DNA from: an uncultured Pseudomonadota bacterium
GTDB taxonomy: Bacteria > Pseudomonadota > Gammaproteobacteria > Methylococcales > Methylomonadaceae
Length of the DNA stretch: 64,000 bases
Direction: 5' to 3'
NCBI GenBank assembly: GCA_903918375.1
Contig: CAIXED010000061.1
Location: 39,226 to 103,225 of the forward strand
The notes under the pieces were generated by a model, which saw only the letters and a program-made list of their open reading frames with translations, made no database searches and was not told the DNA's origin. A program made the translations under genes and the position numbers. This document shows, in pieces, positions 18,303 through 29,209 of the stretch. Every line of letters begins with the position of its first letter. Positions within the stretch are counted from its first letter, which is position 1.

Positions 18303-19734
18303 GGCTTAATGCTTCCGCTAATTTAGTCGGCAATTCAGCGGCTATTTGCCCAACATTGCCAGCGCCCATCGTTAGAATCACATCGTCTTTATTAACAATT
18401 CCGGCCAAAATGGTTGGTAAATCGTCACGGTTTTGTACAAATACAGGATCAACTTGTCCACGAACTCGAATCGAACGACTTAAGGCTTTACCGTCAGCGC
18501 CATTAATCGGTGCTTCGCCAGCTGAATAAATATCCAACAAAATCAAGACATCAACGCTGGAAAGCACTTCAACGAAATCTTCAAACAAATCACGAGTACG
18601 GGTATAACGATGCGGTTGAAACACCACGACTTTGCGACGCTCAGGCCATGCTTGACGCAAAGCTTCTAAAGTTGCCGCTAATTCACGAGGATGATGACCA
18701 TAATCATCAACCAAAGTTAATTTGCCGCCATCAAATGCCACATCACCGTTAATTTGGAAACGACGGCCAACACCTTTAAATTCAGCCAAGCTTTTAATAA
18801 TCGCGGCATCATCAACACCCAAAGTGGTTGCAATAGTAATCGCCGCCAAGGCATTGAGCATGTTGTGCCAACCCGGTAAATTCAAAGTCACTTGTAAAGC
18901 TGGCAAAGCGCCCCAACGCAAAACAGTGAAATGGGTGCATAAACCGTCTTGTTGGATATTAATCGCCCGAACGTCAGCAGCTTCGCTGACACCATAAGTT
19001 TTAACCGGCTTGGAAATGTCCGGTAACACTTCACAAACCCCAGCATCATCAATACACATCACCGCCAAACCATAGAATGGCAATTGATGAAGGAACTTAA
19101 TAAAGGTCTCTTTCAAGCGGTTGTAACTGCCACCGTAGGTTTCCATGTGGTCTTGGTCGATGTTGGTGACAATCGCCATCATCGGTTGTAAATACAAAAA
19201 TGAGGCATCACTCTCGTCAGCCTCAGCGACCAGATATTTGCCTAAGCCCAGTTTGGCATTAGCACCCGCACTATTTAAACGACCACCAATCACGAAAGTC
19301 GGATCTAAACCACCTTCAGCTAACATCATGGTGGTTAAACTGGTGGTCGTGGTTTTGCCGTGCGTTCCGGCAACTGCAATACCAAAACGAAACCGCATTA
19401 ATTCCGCCAACATTTCGGCACGAGGAATCACGGGAATCCGGTTTTCATAAGCGGTAGTAATTTCTGGGTTAGTTCTATCAACCGCAGTTGAAGTAACCAC
19501 CACGTCAACATCAACAACATTTTCAGCATGGTGTCCAAAAAAGACTTTGACACCCATTGCTTGCAATCTATCGGTTACCGGCGAAGCTTTAATATCAGAA
19601 CCTGACACGCTATAGCCCAAGTTAGACAACACTTCAGCAATCCCGCTCATGCCGGTGCCACCAACCCCGACAAAATGGATTTTGTCTATGTCACCCAAGG
19701 CTTGATTGGCGATTTGAGTATTAGGCCGATTCAT
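18295..19734 (-). CDS. murC: UDP-N-acetylmuramate--L-alanine ligase
   Basis: 479 aa from the ATG at 19734, which overlaps the murG stop as ATGA; the ORF track adds 7 upstream codons. Adds L-Ala to UDP-MurNAc using ATP. The N-terminal Rossmann loop is [17 protein letters not shown], the ATP loop [26 protein letters not shown] and [10 protein letters not shown] (typical of MurC) are present. It begins the murC-murB-ddlB-ftsQ-ftsA-ftsZ half of the cluster. Confidence 0.97.
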   Translation of the reverse strand: MNRPNTQIANQALGDIDKIHFVGVGGTGMSGIAEVLSNLGYSVSGSDIKASPVTDRLQAMGVKVFFGHHAENVVDVDVVVTSTAVDRTNPEITTAYENRIPVIPRAEMLAELMRFRFGIAVAGTHGKTTTTSLTTMMLAEGGLDPTFVIGGRLNSAGANAKLGLGKYLVAEADESDASFLYLQPMMAIVTNIDQDHMETYGGSYNRLKETFIKFLHQLPFYGLAVMCIDDAGVCEVLPDISKPVKTYGVSEAADVRAINIQQDGLCTHFTVLRWGALPALQVTLNLPGWHNMLNALAAITIATTLGVDDAAIIKSLAEFKGVGRRFQINGDVAFDGGKLTLVDDYGHHPRELAATLEALRQAWPERRKVVVFQPHRYTRTRDLFEDFVEVLSSVDVLILLDIYSAGEAPINGADGKALSRSIRVRGQVDPVFVQNRDDLPTILAGIVNKDDVILTMGAGNVGQIAAELPTKLAEALSHG

Positions 19735-20789
19735 CGTGTCGCCTCGGCAATACAAATTTCAGCAACCACTTGGGTTGCTTCAGGTTTTGACATGGTTTTT
19801 GCTGCGTAACTCATAGTGCTTAGTGAATTCATAGTTTGTTGAACAGCTTGGCGTAAGCTGTCAGCATTTAATTGGTTTTGTGGCAATAACAATGCAGCGC
19901 CAGCATCGGCTAAATAACGCGCGTTGGCGGTTTGGTGATCATCAATCGCGTTTTGTAATGGCACAAAAATCGCTGGTAAACCGGCCACGGCTACTTCGCT
20001 GACTGTCATTGCACCAGCGCGACAGATAATCAAATCGGCCCAGTTATAAGCTGCGGCCATATCCTCAATAAAAGCTAAAACCTCAGCGGTTTGTCCCAGC
20101 GCTTGATAGCGTTCTAAAACTTCGGCCTGCATCGCCGCACCGGTTTGGTGTTTGATGCTGAGATTATTCAGTCCGGCTAATGCAGCTGGTACGTTGTCAT
20201 TCAATACTTTCGCACCTTGACTGCCACCCACCACTAAAACTCTCAATTCGCGCTCAGCTGTCCATGCCGATTTTTCTGGCAAATTCTGCAAGGCTTTACG
20301 AAGCGGATTACCGGTGGCTACTGCATTAATTTGTTTAGCAAAACTGGCAGGAAAAGCTTCCAATACTTTGCTGGCCGCTAATTTGACCAATAAACGATTG
20401 GTTGTCCCAGGCACGCGATTTTGTTCGTGAATCACCACCGGAATCCCCAACCATTTGGCCATCAAGCCACCTGGGCCAGCGACAAATCCCCCCATGCCTA
20501 AAACCACATCAGGTTTTCTTTGCTTGAGGATTTTTCTAGCTTGCAAACAAGCTTGTAGCAATTTGAAACCGGCAGTTAATTTCGACATCAAGCCTTTACC
20601 GCGAATGCCTGCCACCGCCAGCCAATCAATCTCGATACCATTAGCGGGAACTACACGACTCTCTAAGCCATTGTGAGTGCCTAACCAACTGACCTGCCAA
20701 CCGCGACCTTGCAATTCTTGAGCAACCGCCAAAGCAGGGAATACATGACCACCGGTGCCGCCAGCCATAATCACGATACGCTGACTCAT
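19731..20789 (-). CDS. murG: Lipid II synthase MurG (GlcNAc transferase)
   Basis: 352 aa GT-B glycosyltransferase that adds GlcNAc to lipid I at the cytoplasmic face of the inner membrane. The N-terminal glycine loop is [17 protein letters not shown], and a second glycine-rich loop is [13 protein letters not shown]. The UDP-GlcNAc site is [13 protein letters not shown] and [17 protein letters not shown]. Start overlaps ftsW by 4 bases and stop overlaps murC by 4, so translation is coupled at both ends. Confidence 0.97.
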   Translation of the reverse strand: MSQRIVIMAGGTGGHVFPALAVAQELQGRGWQVSWLGTHNGLESRVVPANGIEIDWLAVAGIRGKGLMSKLTAGFKLLQACLQARKILKQRKPDVVLGMGGFVAGPGGLMAKWLGIPVVIHEQNRVPGTTNRLLVKLAASKVLEAFPASFAKQINAVATGNPLRKALQNLPEKSAWTAERELRVLVVGGSQGAKVLNDNVPAALAGLNNLSIKHQTGAAMQAEVLERYQALGQTAEVLAFIEDMAAAYNWADLIICRAGAMTVSEVAVAGLPAIFVPLQNAIDDHQTANARYLADAGAALLLPQNQLNADSLRQAVQQTMNSLSTMSYAAKTMSKPEATQVVAEICIAEATR

Positions 20790-21955
20790 GCTTCACTCCC
20801 AACGACTGATGAGCTTCTATTGTTAGCATTCAATTCATACTGAATCCGAAACAACAAAGCCATAGCGCCACACATCACAATCATACTGCCACCGCCATAG
20901 CTCATAAGCGGCAAGGTTAATCCCTTGGTGGGTAACATGCCCATGTTGACCCCCATGTTGATAAAGGCTTGAAATCCAAACCAAATACCTAAACCATAGG
21001 CCACTAAAGCGGAAAATGTTTCGTCGCGTTTTTCGGCTAATTCACCAATCGCAAACGCGCGTAAAACCAAAATGCTAAACAAACCAACGATGGTCATTAC
21101 TCCGACTAAACCTAATTCTTCGCCCAGCACTGAAAATAGAAAATCAGTATGCGCTTCCGGCAAATAGAATAATTTTTGAATTCCATTACCTAAACCAACA
21201 CCCAGAAATTCACCACGACCAAAAGAAATCAAAGCTTGAGTTAACTGAAAACCAGTGTTTCTAGCATCTGCCCAAGGGTCGCTAAAGCTAAGCACGCGAG
21301 CCAATCGATATGGAGACCAATAAACTAAAAATATCGCTGCGAAGCTTAATAACAGGGTCAATACTAAGAATTGGTAAAGACGAGCACCTGCTAAAAACAT
21401 CATGCCCATCGCAATCACCACAATCACGACGACCGAACCAAAATCCGGTTCTAACAATAACAAGCCACAAGCCAAAGAAAGCCAGCCCATAGGTCTGATC
21501 AAACCAATCCCAGAGTGTCGAACATGATCGCTATGTCGAGTGATATATCCCGCCATGTAGACCACAGAAATCAGTTTCATTACTTCAGAAACCTGAACTC
21601 TTAACCCCAAAATAGATAGCCAGCGAATACTGCCATTAACTTTGATGCCAACGCCAGGAATCAAAACAATCAACAATAAAATCACACCGACAATGAACAA
21701 AGGCTTGCCCCATTTCTCCCAAGCTTGAATCGGGGTTTTCATCACAACACCTGAAACCACTAACCCCAAAACAATATGAAAAAATTGCTTAAAGGGATAA
21801 TGCGAAGTGTCATTAGCCATTTTCACGCCTAAATGCAAAGAGGCCGAGATAACCATGACAAAACCAATAATCAACAAACTAAAACAGGCAAACATCAATA
21901 AGCCATCAACGTTTGAGCGAGTTTCGATGCTGAGTAGTTTTGTCGGGTTTAGCAT
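20786..21955 (-). CDS. ftsW: FtsW, SEDS family septal peptidoglycan polymerase
   Basis: 389 aa with about ten membrane helices. Polymerises lipid II at the septum with its partner transpeptidase FtsI, which is encoded in the same cluster. Conserved SEDS segments include FSDPWADARNTGFQLTQALISFGRGEFLGVGLGNG and FLPEAHTDFLFSVLGEELGLVG. The C-terminal GLTLPLMSYGGGS is typical of FtsW/RodA. Position between murD and murG marks it as FtsW, not RodA. It overlaps murD by 7 bases. Confidence 0.97.
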   Translation of the reverse strand: MLNPTKLLSIETRSNVDGLLMFACFSLLIIGFVMVISASLHLGVKMANDTSHYPFKQFFHIVLGLVVSGVVMKTPIQAWEKWGKPLFIVGVILLLIVLIPGVGIKVNGSIRWLSILGLRVQVSEVMKLISVVYMAGYITRHSDHVRHSGIGLIRPMGWLSLACGLLLLEPDFGSVVVIVVIAMGMMFLAGARLYQFLVLTLLLSFAAIFLVYWSPYRLARVLSFSDPWADARNTGFQLTQALISFGRGEFLGVGLGNGIQKLFYLPEAHTDFLFSVLGEELGLVGVMTIVGLFSILVLRAFAIGELAEKRDETFSALVAYGLGIWFGFQAFINMGVNMGMLPTKGLTLPLMSYGGGSMIVMCGAMALLFRIQYELNANNRSSSVVGSEA

Positions 21956-23319
21956 GTCGGCAACCCCAAGACAGCTTCAGCAAATTTATTGCCGCGATCA
22001 GCATAGCTTTTGTATTGGTCCAAGCTGGCACAAGCGGGTGACAACAAAACACTATCGCCAGCAATCGCGTGTTCAGCAGCAATCGCAACCGCTTGCTTCA
22101 TATTGTCAGCAAAATAGACAGGGACACAGCCATCAATGGCAGCGCTAATTAACTCAGCATCTTTACCCATCACAATTACGGCTTTGGTTTTAGCTTGAAC
22201 CGCTGGCACTAACTCTTGCATATCAGCGCCTTTACTATCGCCACCAGCAATCAAAATCACTTTGTGTTGATAACCCTGTAAAGCCGCGACGCAAGCACCA
22301 ATATTGGTAGCTTTAGAATCATTAACCCAAGACACACCTTTAACTTCTGCTACCTTTTGCATCCGATGCGCCAAGCCTTTGAATTTAGCAAGCGCTTTGC
22401 ACATAGCGGTTAAATCTAAACCAACCGCATGACCTAAAGCTAAAGCAGCTAAGGCATTGGCAATATTATGTGTGCCTTCAAGCCGCAGTTCACTCGCATT
22501 CATTAAGGCTTGTTGGCCAAACATCAGCTGATCTTGTTCACCGCGGTGCAGATAAAAATCAGCGTTTTGCTCGGTTGAGAAACTGTAAGTGGTTCGATGT
22601 TCAGCTTGCATAACCATCACGAGCGGATCATCGGCATTTAAAATCATTGCGCCATCGCCACGGAAAATCCGTTGCTTTTCTTGAGCGTAGCCTTCCATGC
22701 CATCATGACGATCAAGGTGATCAGGCGTGACGTTTAACACGGTTGCGGCTTTGGCATTTAAAGCGGTGGTTCTTTCTAACTGGAAACTGGATAACTCCAG
22801 CACATATAAATCAGCCTCTTGCTGGAGCAAATCTAAGGCGGGCGTGCCCAAATTACCGCCAATCGCGGTTTTAACGCCTGCCGCTTGACCCATATCGCCC
22901 AACATAGTGGTAACAGTGCTTTTGCCATTGGAACCGGTAATCGCAATAATCGGTTTATCAGTCGCACAAGCGAATAAATCAATATCGCTCATCACAGTAA
23001 CGCCGGCCTGCATGGCTTTATGAATGGCTTTTTCGTTTAACGAAACACCTGGGCTAACCAATAAATGGGTTGCTACATCAAATGCCGATTGATCGAAACC
23101 ACCACAAAATACTGCGACATCAGGCATTTGCTCACGCAAGCTATCAATTAATGGCGGATGGCTACGACTATCAATCACCGCAAACTTAATTGGTGTTTTC
23201 TGAAGAAACTGCGCTGCTGAATAGCCAGTCGCGCCCAAACCGACAATCAATAGTCGAGCGTCAGCTGGGTTCAGCTTGAAATGGGTATCCAGAGAACTGA
23301 GCAGTGCGTTGGTATTCAT
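21949..23319 (-). CDS. murD: UDP-N-acetylmuramoylalanine--D-glutamate ligase
   Basis: 456 aa from the ATG at 23319; the ORF track extends 20 codons back into mraY and is not needed. Adds D-Glu to UDP-MurNAc-L-Ala. Visible are the N-terminal LLIVGLGATGYSAAQFL, the ATP loop AITGSNGKSTVTTMLG, ELSSFQLERT, DHLDRH, and WVNDSKATNIGACVAAL, the MurD-specific segment. C-terminal LLSPACASLDQYKSYADRGNKF confirms. Two bases separate it from mraY. Confidence 0.97.
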   Translation of the reverse strand: MNTNALLSSLDTHFKLNPADARLLIVGLGATGYSAAQFLQKTPIKFAVIDSRSHPPLIDSLREQMPDVAVFCGGFDQSAFDVATHLLVSPGVSLNEKAIHKAMQAGVTVMSDIDLFACATDKPIIAITGSNGKSTVTTMLGDMGQAAGVKTAIGGNLGTPALDLLQQEADLYVLELSSFQLERTTALNAKAATVLNVTPDHLDRHDGMEGYAQEKQRIFRGDGAMILNADDPLVMVMQAEHRTTYSFSTEQNADFYLHRGEQDQLMFGQQALMNASELRLEGTHNIANALAALALGHAVGLDLTAMCKALAKFKGLAHRMQKVAEVKGVSWVNDSKATNIGACVAALQGYQHKVILIAGGDSKGADMQELVPAVQAKTKAVIVMGKDAELISAAIDGCVPVYFADNMKQAVAIAAEHAIAGDSVLLSPACASLDQYKSYADRGNKFAEAVLGLPTC

Positions 23320-23321
23320 AG

Positions 23322-24404
23322 TTATCTCAGCTTTAAGGTCGATAGACCAATTAGCACTAAAATCACCGAAATAATCCAAAACCGCACAATCACTCGCGGC
23401 TCCGGCCAGCCTTTTAATTCAAAATGATGATGAATCGGTGCCATTAAAAACACACGTTTTTTGCGTATCTTGTAAGAAGCGACCTGAATAATCACCGAAA
23501 TGGTTTCCATTACAAATACACCGCCCATGACGACCAAGACAATCTCTTGTCTGACTAGCACGGCCACAATCCCTAAAGCGGCACCCAAAGCCAATGCGCC
23601 AACATCGCCCATAAAGACCATGGCAGGGTAGGTGTTAAACCATAAAAAGCCTAATCCCGCTCCAACTAGAGCCGCACAAAATACAACTAGCTCACCCGAT
23701 TTTGGGATAAAGGGAATTTGTAGGTATTGCGAGAAATTAACGTGGCCTGATAGATAAGCAAAAATCGCCAAGGCGGCTGCAATCAGTACCGTTGGCATAA
23801 TCGCCAAACCATCTAAACCATCGGTTAGATTGACCGCATTACTGGTGCCAACAATCACAAAATAAGTCAGAACCACATAACCCCAACCTAAATTAAATGT
23901 GACGTTTTTAAAGAACGGCACAATTAGCTGAGTTTCAGCGGGCACTTGAGCTGTGTTGAATAAATAAACAGCGGCACTAGCCGCAACTACTGATTGCCAA
24001 AAATATTTAGCTTTTGCTGATAGGCCATCGCTATTGCCTAACAAGACCTTTTTATAATCATCAACAAAACCAATCACACCATGCGCTAATGTCACTAATA
24101 ACACGACCCAGATATAACGATTGTTCAAATCAGCGCACAATAAGGTACTAATTGCCACCGCAAATAAAATCATGCTGCCACCCATAGTTGGGGTGCCTGA
24201 TTTTGAAAAATGGCTTTTCGGACCATCATCACGGACGCTTTGGCCAATTTTGTTGCGGGTTAATTTTCTAATCACCATCGGCCCAATTAGCAACGAAACG
24301 ACCAGCGCGATTAACACGCCTAAAATCGCTCTAAAGGTCAGGTAATGTAAAACCCTGAATCCGCTGTCGATGTTTGATAAAAAATCTGCAAGTAAAAGTA
24401 ACAT
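23322..24404 (-). CDS. mraY: Phospho-N-acetylmuramoyl-pentapeptide transferase
   Basis: 360 aa, ten membrane helices. Transfers phospho-MurNAc-pentapeptide to undecaprenyl phosphate, giving lipid I. Catalytic loops are visible: KSGTPTMGG near the start, FVDDYKK (Asp pair), [25 protein letters not shown] and [22 protein letters not shown]. Its ATG overlaps the murF stop by one base (TAATG). Confidence 0.98.
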   Translation of the reverse strand: MLLLLADFLSNIDSGFRVLHYLTFRAILGVLIALVVSLLIGPMVIRKLTRNKIGQSVRDDGPKSHFSKSGTPTMGGSMILFAVAISTLLCADLNNRYIWVVLLVTLAHGVIGFVDDYKKVLLGNSDGLSAKAKYFWQSVVAASAAVYLFNTAQVPAETQLIVPFFKNVTFNLGWGYVVLTYFVIVGTSNAVNLTDGLDGLAIMPTVLIAAALAIFAYLSGHVNFSQYLQIPFIPKSGELVVFCAALVGAGLGFLWFNTYPAMVFMGDVGALALGAALGIVAVLVRQEIVLVVMGGVFVMETISVIIQVASYKIRKKRVFLMAPIHHHFELKGWPEPRVIVRFWIISVILVLIGLSTLKLR

Positions 24405-25768
24405 TATGCTGCTCTAAAATTGTCAACCATGGCCGCCACCACATTTTCCATTTTTTGTGATCGCGAGCCTTTCACCAATAAGGTTTCCTGACCTGTGACC
24501 GCTTCATCTAAAGCGGCAATTAATTCCTGTTGTGTTTCAAAATAGTGCCCACCGTCGCCAAATGCTTCAACGCTATATTTTGCTAATACACCCGTAGCAA
24601 ATAAACGCTGCACCGGCATCGCTTTAATACTGTCACCCATTTGTCGATGTATATCGGCACTATCAGCACCCAATTCACCGAAAGCCCCCAATATCAACCA
24701 ATTGGTTTGCTTAGGCTCCAACACTGCCAAAGCCGCATTTAGTGACGAGGGGTTGGCGTTGTAAGTGTCATCGATAATCAGATTGCCTTTTCTGCCACGA
24801 AGAGGCTGCATTCTGCCGGTAACTGGTTTTACAGTTTCCAAACCACGTTTTATATCCTGCAAATCCACATCAAATTGCAAAGTTGCGGCAATCGCAGCCA
24901 AAGCATTTTTTACATTGTGCTCACCGGCTAAATTCAGCTTGATCGCCACACCTTCACGACCAACAATTTTTAAATCAAATTCAGTCACATAACCGTTGCT
25001 TTGCAGTTCTGTACTAATGTTTTCAGCCCGTAAATCAGCTTGTTCACTAAAGCCAAAAGCAACCGTTTTGCGCGATTTAGCTAAATCACACCAAAAGCCG
25101 TAAAACGCATCATCACGATTAATCACCGCTACACCATCGGCAGCAAGATTTTCAATAATTTCACCTTTGGTTTTTGCCACACCTTGAATGTCACCAAAAC
25201 CTTCAATATGTGCCGCGCCAACATTGGTAATCACACTAACCTGTGGCTGAGCATATTGGCTGGTGTAAGCAATTTCCCTCGGATGATTGGCACCCATTTC
25301 AATCACTGCGTAGCGATGGGTGGCATTCAACTTTAATAAGGTTAAGGGCACGCCAATGTCGTTATTCAGATTGCCTTGGGTAAACAGCGTTTCGCCTTGG
25401 GTAGCTAAAATCGCCGCAATCATTTCTTTAACCGTGGTTTTACCGTTACTTCCTGTAACGCCGACCACTTTCACAGCTAATTGTTTACGCCAAAATCCAG
25501 CTAATTCGGCTAATGCCAAATGGCTGTCCTTAACAACAATTTGCGGCAACTTTGTGTTAATTCGTTGCTCAACCAAAATGGCAATGGCTCCAGCTTGCTG
25601 GGCCTTATCAACAAAATCATGACCGTCAAACTGTTTACCTTTAATCGCGACATACAGATTACCGGCTTGTAAAGTACGGGTATCAATACCAACACCATTC
25701 ACGGCAATATCAGTACCGATTAGCTTGCCTTGAACCGCGGTTGCGATGTCGCTTAATTGCAGTTTCAC
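24404..25768 (-). CDS. murF: UDP-MurNAc-tripeptide--D-alanyl-D-alanine ligase
   Basis: 454 aa if started at the GTG at 25768, which overlaps the murE stop as GTGA and gives [16 protein letters not shown], the usual family start. The ORF track uses a TTG four codons earlier. Adds the D-Ala-D-Ala made by Ddl. The ATP loop is [41 protein letters not shown] and [10 protein letters not shown] are MurF hallmarks. The order murE-murF-mraY is canonical. Confidence 0.96.
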   Translation of the reverse strand: MKLQLSDIATAVQGKLIGTDIAVNGVGIDTRTLQAGNLYVAIKGKQFDGHDFVDKAQQAGAIAILVEQRINTKLPQIVVKDSHLALAELAGFWRKQLAVKVVGVTGSNGKTTVKEMIAAILATQGETLFTQGNLNNDIGVPLTLLKLNATHRYAVIEMGANHPREIAYTSQYAQPQVSVITNVGAAHIEGFGDIQGVAKTKGEIIENLAADGVAVINRDDAFYGFWCDLAKSRKTVAFGFSEQADLRAENISTELQSNGYVTEFDLKIVGREGVAIKLNLAGEHNVKNALAAIAATLQFDVDLQDIKRGLETVKPVTGRMQPLRGRKGNLIIDDTYNANPSSLNAALAVLEPKQTNWLILGAFGELGADSADIHRQMGDSIKAMPVQRLFATGVLAKYSVEAFGDGGHYFETQQELIAALDEAVTGQETLLVKGSRSQKMENVVAAMVDNFRAA

Positions 25769-27219
25769 TGTTGTCCCCAAGTTGCTAAAGCTTGTTCAAC
25801 GATTGTTTGATCACTAAACGGCCATTTAACGCCGTTGATTTCTTGATAGTCTTCATGGCCTTTACCCGCTATCACAACGCAATCACCTTGCTTCGCTTGT
25901 CGAATCGCTGTGGTGATCGCCGTTGCTCTATCATTAATCACTGTGATTTTGTCAGTCTGACAACCCGACAAAATCTGCTCAATAATCTGCTCAGCCGCTT
26001 CATAACGTGGGTTGTCATCAGTAACAATCACTTGATCCGCCCATGTTTCAGCAATTCGCCCCATTTCTGGCCGCTTGCCTTGATCACGATTACCACCACA
26101 ACCAAATACCACTGATAAACGCTGATCGGTTTTGACAACCTTCAGCACTTTTTCCAGTGCATCGGGGGTGTGGGCGTAATCGACTAAAACTGTTGGTTTG
26201 TCTCCGCCACCGAATTTTTCCATCCGTCCGGCAATCGCTTTGAGCTTGGCTAAGCTTGCTATTGCTGCTTGCAACGGTATATTCATCGCCAATAAAACCG
26301 CTAACACCGCCAAGACATTTTCGAGATTAAAGGCACCAATAATCGGTGTATGAGCAGAGGCTGTTATCTCACCAAGCCGAACCTCAAAATCTATCCCGTT
26401 ATTGCTATAGCGAATGTTCTCGGCAATCAAGCTTTGAGCATTGGCTAGGCTTTTGCCTTGTGTACTAAACGTCCAGCAATTAACTGATTCATCCAAAGCT
26501 TGCAGCACATCAAAACTTTTAGCATCATCTAAATTAACCACTGCAAACTGCAAGCTGGGCAATTTAAACAACGCGAGTTTGGCTTTTAGGTATTCCTCCA
26601 TACTGCCGTGATAGTCCAAATGGTCACGACTGATATTGGTGAATACCGCGCCAGTAAACTCAACGGCATTAACTCGACCTTGCTGCAAACCGTGCGACGA
26701 AACTTCTATAGCAACCGCTTGTTTATTCTGCTGCACAAACTGCTGCAACATTGATTGCATGGCCAAAGCATCCGGTGTGGTATTGGCAGTAGGCAGTAAT
26801 CGCCCAAACTCGCCCCAACCCAATGTCCCAATCACTCCACAATCAGGCAATGCTTGTGCAATTAACTGACTACAAGTGGTTTTGCCATTCGTACCTGTAA
26901 TACCAATGACTGCTAATTTTTCTGATGGCTTGCCATAAAATTTGGCAGCTATCGCGCCCAACAGTTCAGCTAATTGCGGCACCGGAACACACTCAACGGC
27001 TATTTCTGGCAGTTCCACAATCCCTTTTGGATCATAAATAACCGCAATCGCACCTTGTTCAACTGCCTTTGCTGTGTGTTCAAGTCCGTGTTGTTGCGCA
27101 CCATTTAAGGCAATAAACAGATCGCCAGCATTGATATAGCGACTATCCAGCGTTAAACCTGAAATGGCTAGGTCGCGATCAACAGCAACTATGTCAGCAA
27201 GCAATTCGGCAAGTGTCAT
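25765..27219 (-). CDS. murE: UDP-MurNAc-L-Ala-D-Glu--meso-diaminopimelate ligase
   Basis: 484 aa. Adds the third residue of the stem peptide. The ATP loop is IGITGTNGKTTCSQLIA; the carbamylated-lysine region is DYHGSMEEYLKAKLALF. The residue-selecting motif DNPRYE is that of meso-diaminopimelate-adding enzymes (DNPR), not lysine-adding ones. The peptidoglycan is therefore the Gram-negative A1-gamma type. The ATG overlaps the ftsI stop by one base, and the end overlaps murF. Confidence 0.97.
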   Translation of the reverse strand: MTLAELLADIVAVDRDLAISGLTLDSRYINAGDLFIALNGAQQHGLEHTAKAVEQGAIAVIYDPKGIVELPEIAVECVPVPQLAELLGAIAAKFYGKPSEKLAVIGITGTNGKTTCSQLIAQALPDCGVIGTLGWGEFGRLLPTANTTPDALAMQSMLQQFVQQNKQAVAIEVSSHGLQQGRVNAVEFTGAVFTNISRDHLDYHGSMEEYLKAKLALFKLPSLQFAVVNLDDAKSFDVLQALDESVNCWTFSTQGKSLANAQSLIAENIRYSNNGIDFEVRLGEITASAHTPIIGAFNLENVLAVLAVLLAMNIPLQAAIASLAKLKAIAGRMEKFGGGDKPTVLVDYAHTPDALEKVLKVVKTDQRLSVVFGCGGNRDQGKRPEMGRIAETWADQVIVTDDNPRYEAAEQIIEQILSGCQTDKITVINDRATAITTAIRQAKQGDCVVIAGKGHEDYQEINGVKWPFSDQTIVEQALATWGQQ

Positions 27220-28937
27220 TAGCGACTCAATAACAAATGCATGTTTTCAACACCATCAGGCTCAACACCGTAAATTCTTAGCGCACCAGCCATGACTTTA
27301 GAAAAAGCAGGGGCAGCAACCAAACCACCGTAATACTGACCCGAGCTAGGATCATCAACCATAATCGCGATAATGAATCGCGGATTACTCGCAGGAGCCA
27401 AACCGACAAACACTGAAAAATACTTATCTTCGGTATAACCACCGACACCGGCTTTTCTTACCGTGCCAGTTTTACCGGCTACCCGATAACCTTCAACTCG
27501 CGCTTGATAAGCCGTACCTTCTTTGCTGATCACGCGCTCCAGCATTTCTCTAACTTTTCTAGCCGTTTCAGGCTTAAACACTCGTTGAGTATCAGGGTCT
27601 TCGTCGCGCTTTAGCAAAGTCACTGAATGTATAACGCCATCATCAGCCAGTGCTGTCCATGCCCGAGCTAATTGCAATACCGATGTCGATACCCCGTAGC
27701 CGTATGACAAAGTCGCCTGATCAAACTCATGCCAACCTTGATAATCCAACAAAGAGCCACTAGCTTCACCTGGAAAACCCACTCCAGCTGAAGTACCAAA
27801 ACCTAATTTGCTATACACATTCCAAAAATATTCTGGCGGCATTGTCATACTGATTTTGACCACACCAATATTGCTAGACTTTTGCAATACATGCGCTAAA
27901 TCCAAGGTGCCATAATTGTGAACATCTTTAACAATATGACTACCAAATTGGTAAACCCCATGCGTTTCAATCATCACATTGGGATCAACGTAACCACCAT
28001 CTAACGCAGCCGCAACCACAAAGGGCTTAACCGTTGAACCGGGCTCAAAACTATCAACCATGGCTCGATTGCGATAACGACTACTATTCAATTCTTTACG
28101 GTTATTCGGATTAAATCCCGGCTGGGTAACCGCAGCCAAAACATCGCCATTTTTTGCATCTAAAACCACTAAAGAAGCTGAATGTGCTTTATTTTCAATC
28201 AACACATTTTGCAATTCTCTATACGCTAAATATTGAATTCGTTGATCAATCGTTAATACCAAATCACGACCAGCCTCAGCTGGTTCAATATTTTCCACAT
28301 CTTTAATAATGTGGCCCTTACCATCTTTTATCACCCGTTTTTTGCCGATTTTGCCGCGCAAAATATGCTCGTAACCGTGCTCCATGCCTTCTTGACCAAT
28401 ATCATCAATATTGGTAAATCCCAATAAATGACCTGACACAGCACCTGCGGGGTAATAACGTTTAAATTCTTTTTCAAAATAAACGCCGGTAATTTCTAAA
28501 GCTTTAACCTTCTCTGCAATCGCTGGATTAATTTGGCGTTTTAAATAAATAAACCGCTTGTCAGCGTCTTTCGTCAAAACCTCTCGCAATTCCTTTTCTG
28601 ACATAGACAAAATCTTTGCCATTTGGCCAATTTTTTCTGATTCCGCGTCTTTCAACTGACGCGCATTCACCCAAATTGACTGCACTGGCGTACTAATCGC
28701 CAATGGTTCACCGTTCCTATCTTTAATTTGCCCACGATAAGCCGGCACTGGTACCACACCAACATGCTGCATATCGCCTTTATCTTGCAAAAAATCCTTG
28801 TTGAAAATTTGCAAATAAAACGCTCGCCCAACCAAAATAGACATAGCGAGCATCATTGTCCCTAGCAACAAATAACGTCTAGTTGCAAAATCAGAAGCGT
28901 ATTTAGCACCTCTATTGGATCGACTCGAAATTCGCAT
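27219..28937 (-). CDS. ftsI: FtsI / PBP3, septal peptidoglycan transpeptidase
   Basis: 572 aa class B penicillin-binding protein. One N-terminal transmembrane helix (LLLGTMMLAMSILVGRAFYL) precedes a pedestal domain (IKDRNGEPLAIST) and the transpeptidase domain. Catalytic motifs are SxxK at Ser301-Lys304 (EPGSTVKPF), SxN in QKSSNIGV, and KTG in VAGKTGTVRKA. It crosslinks septal glycan and works with FtsW, FtsQ and FtsL. The start overlaps ftsL by one base. Confidence 0.97.
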   Translation of the reverse strand: MRISSRSNRGAKYASDFATRRYLLLGTMMLAMSILVGRAFYLQIFNKDFLQDKGDMQHVGVVPVPAYRGQIKDRNGEPLAISTPVQSIWVNARQLKDAESEKIGQMAKILSMSEKELREVLTKDADKRFIYLKRQINPAIAEKVKALEITGVYFEKEFKRYYPAGAVSGHLLGFTNIDDIGQEGMEHGYEHILRGKIGKKRVIKDGKGHIIKDVENIEPAEAGRDLVLTIDQRIQYLAYRELQNVLIENKAHSASLVVLDAKNGDVLAAVTQPGFNPNNRKELNSSRYRNRAMVDSFEPGSTVKPFVVAAALDGGYVDPNVMIETHGVYQFGSHIVKDVHNYGTLDLAHVLQKSSNIGVVKISMTMPPEYFWNVYSKLGFGTSAGVGFPGEASGSLLDYQGWHEFDQATLSYGYGVSTSVLQLARAWTALADDGVIHSVTLLKRDEDPDTQRVFKPETARKVREMLERVISKEGTAYQARVEGYRVAGKTGTVRKAGVGGYTEDKYFSVFVGLAPASNPRFIIAIMVDDPSSGQYYGGLVAAPAFSKVMAGALRIYGVEPDGVENMHLLLSR

Positions 28938-29209
28938 TAAGGCTTGATATAAATAATTTTGTCTTGTGCAGGTAAAGTCAGCATCAACCGATGTCTTGCT
29001 TCAATTTCAATGCGATTTTCTTCTGTTAGGGTGGTTAGTTCCAACTGCAACCGCCCCCATTCAACCTCGTAATCATCCAGTTCTTTTTCTTTTTTCTGGA
29101 TTTCCATAAATACTTGGCGAAATTGATATTTGCTATAAATCACGGCAATAGCCGACAACAGCAACATAATCACCAACAAAACCAATAAAACATTTCTAAC
29201 AGCAGCCAC
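28937..29209 (-). CDS. ftsL: Cell division protein FtsL
   Basis: 90 aa, with a short cytoplasmic tail, one transmembrane helix (VLLVLLVIMLLLSAIAVIYSKYQ) and a periplasmic heptad-repeat helix (EIQKKEKELDDYEVEWGRLQLELTTL split over two turns). FtsL forms the FtsQLB complex that activates FtsWI. Sequence conservation in the family is low; topology, size and location between rsmH and ftsI decide the call. It overlaps both neighbours by one base. Confidence 0.92.
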   Translation of the reverse strand: MAAVRNVLLVLLVIMLLLSAIAVIYSKYQFRQVFMEIQKKEKELDDYEVEWGRLQLELTTLTEENRIEIEARHRLMLTLPAQDKIIYIKP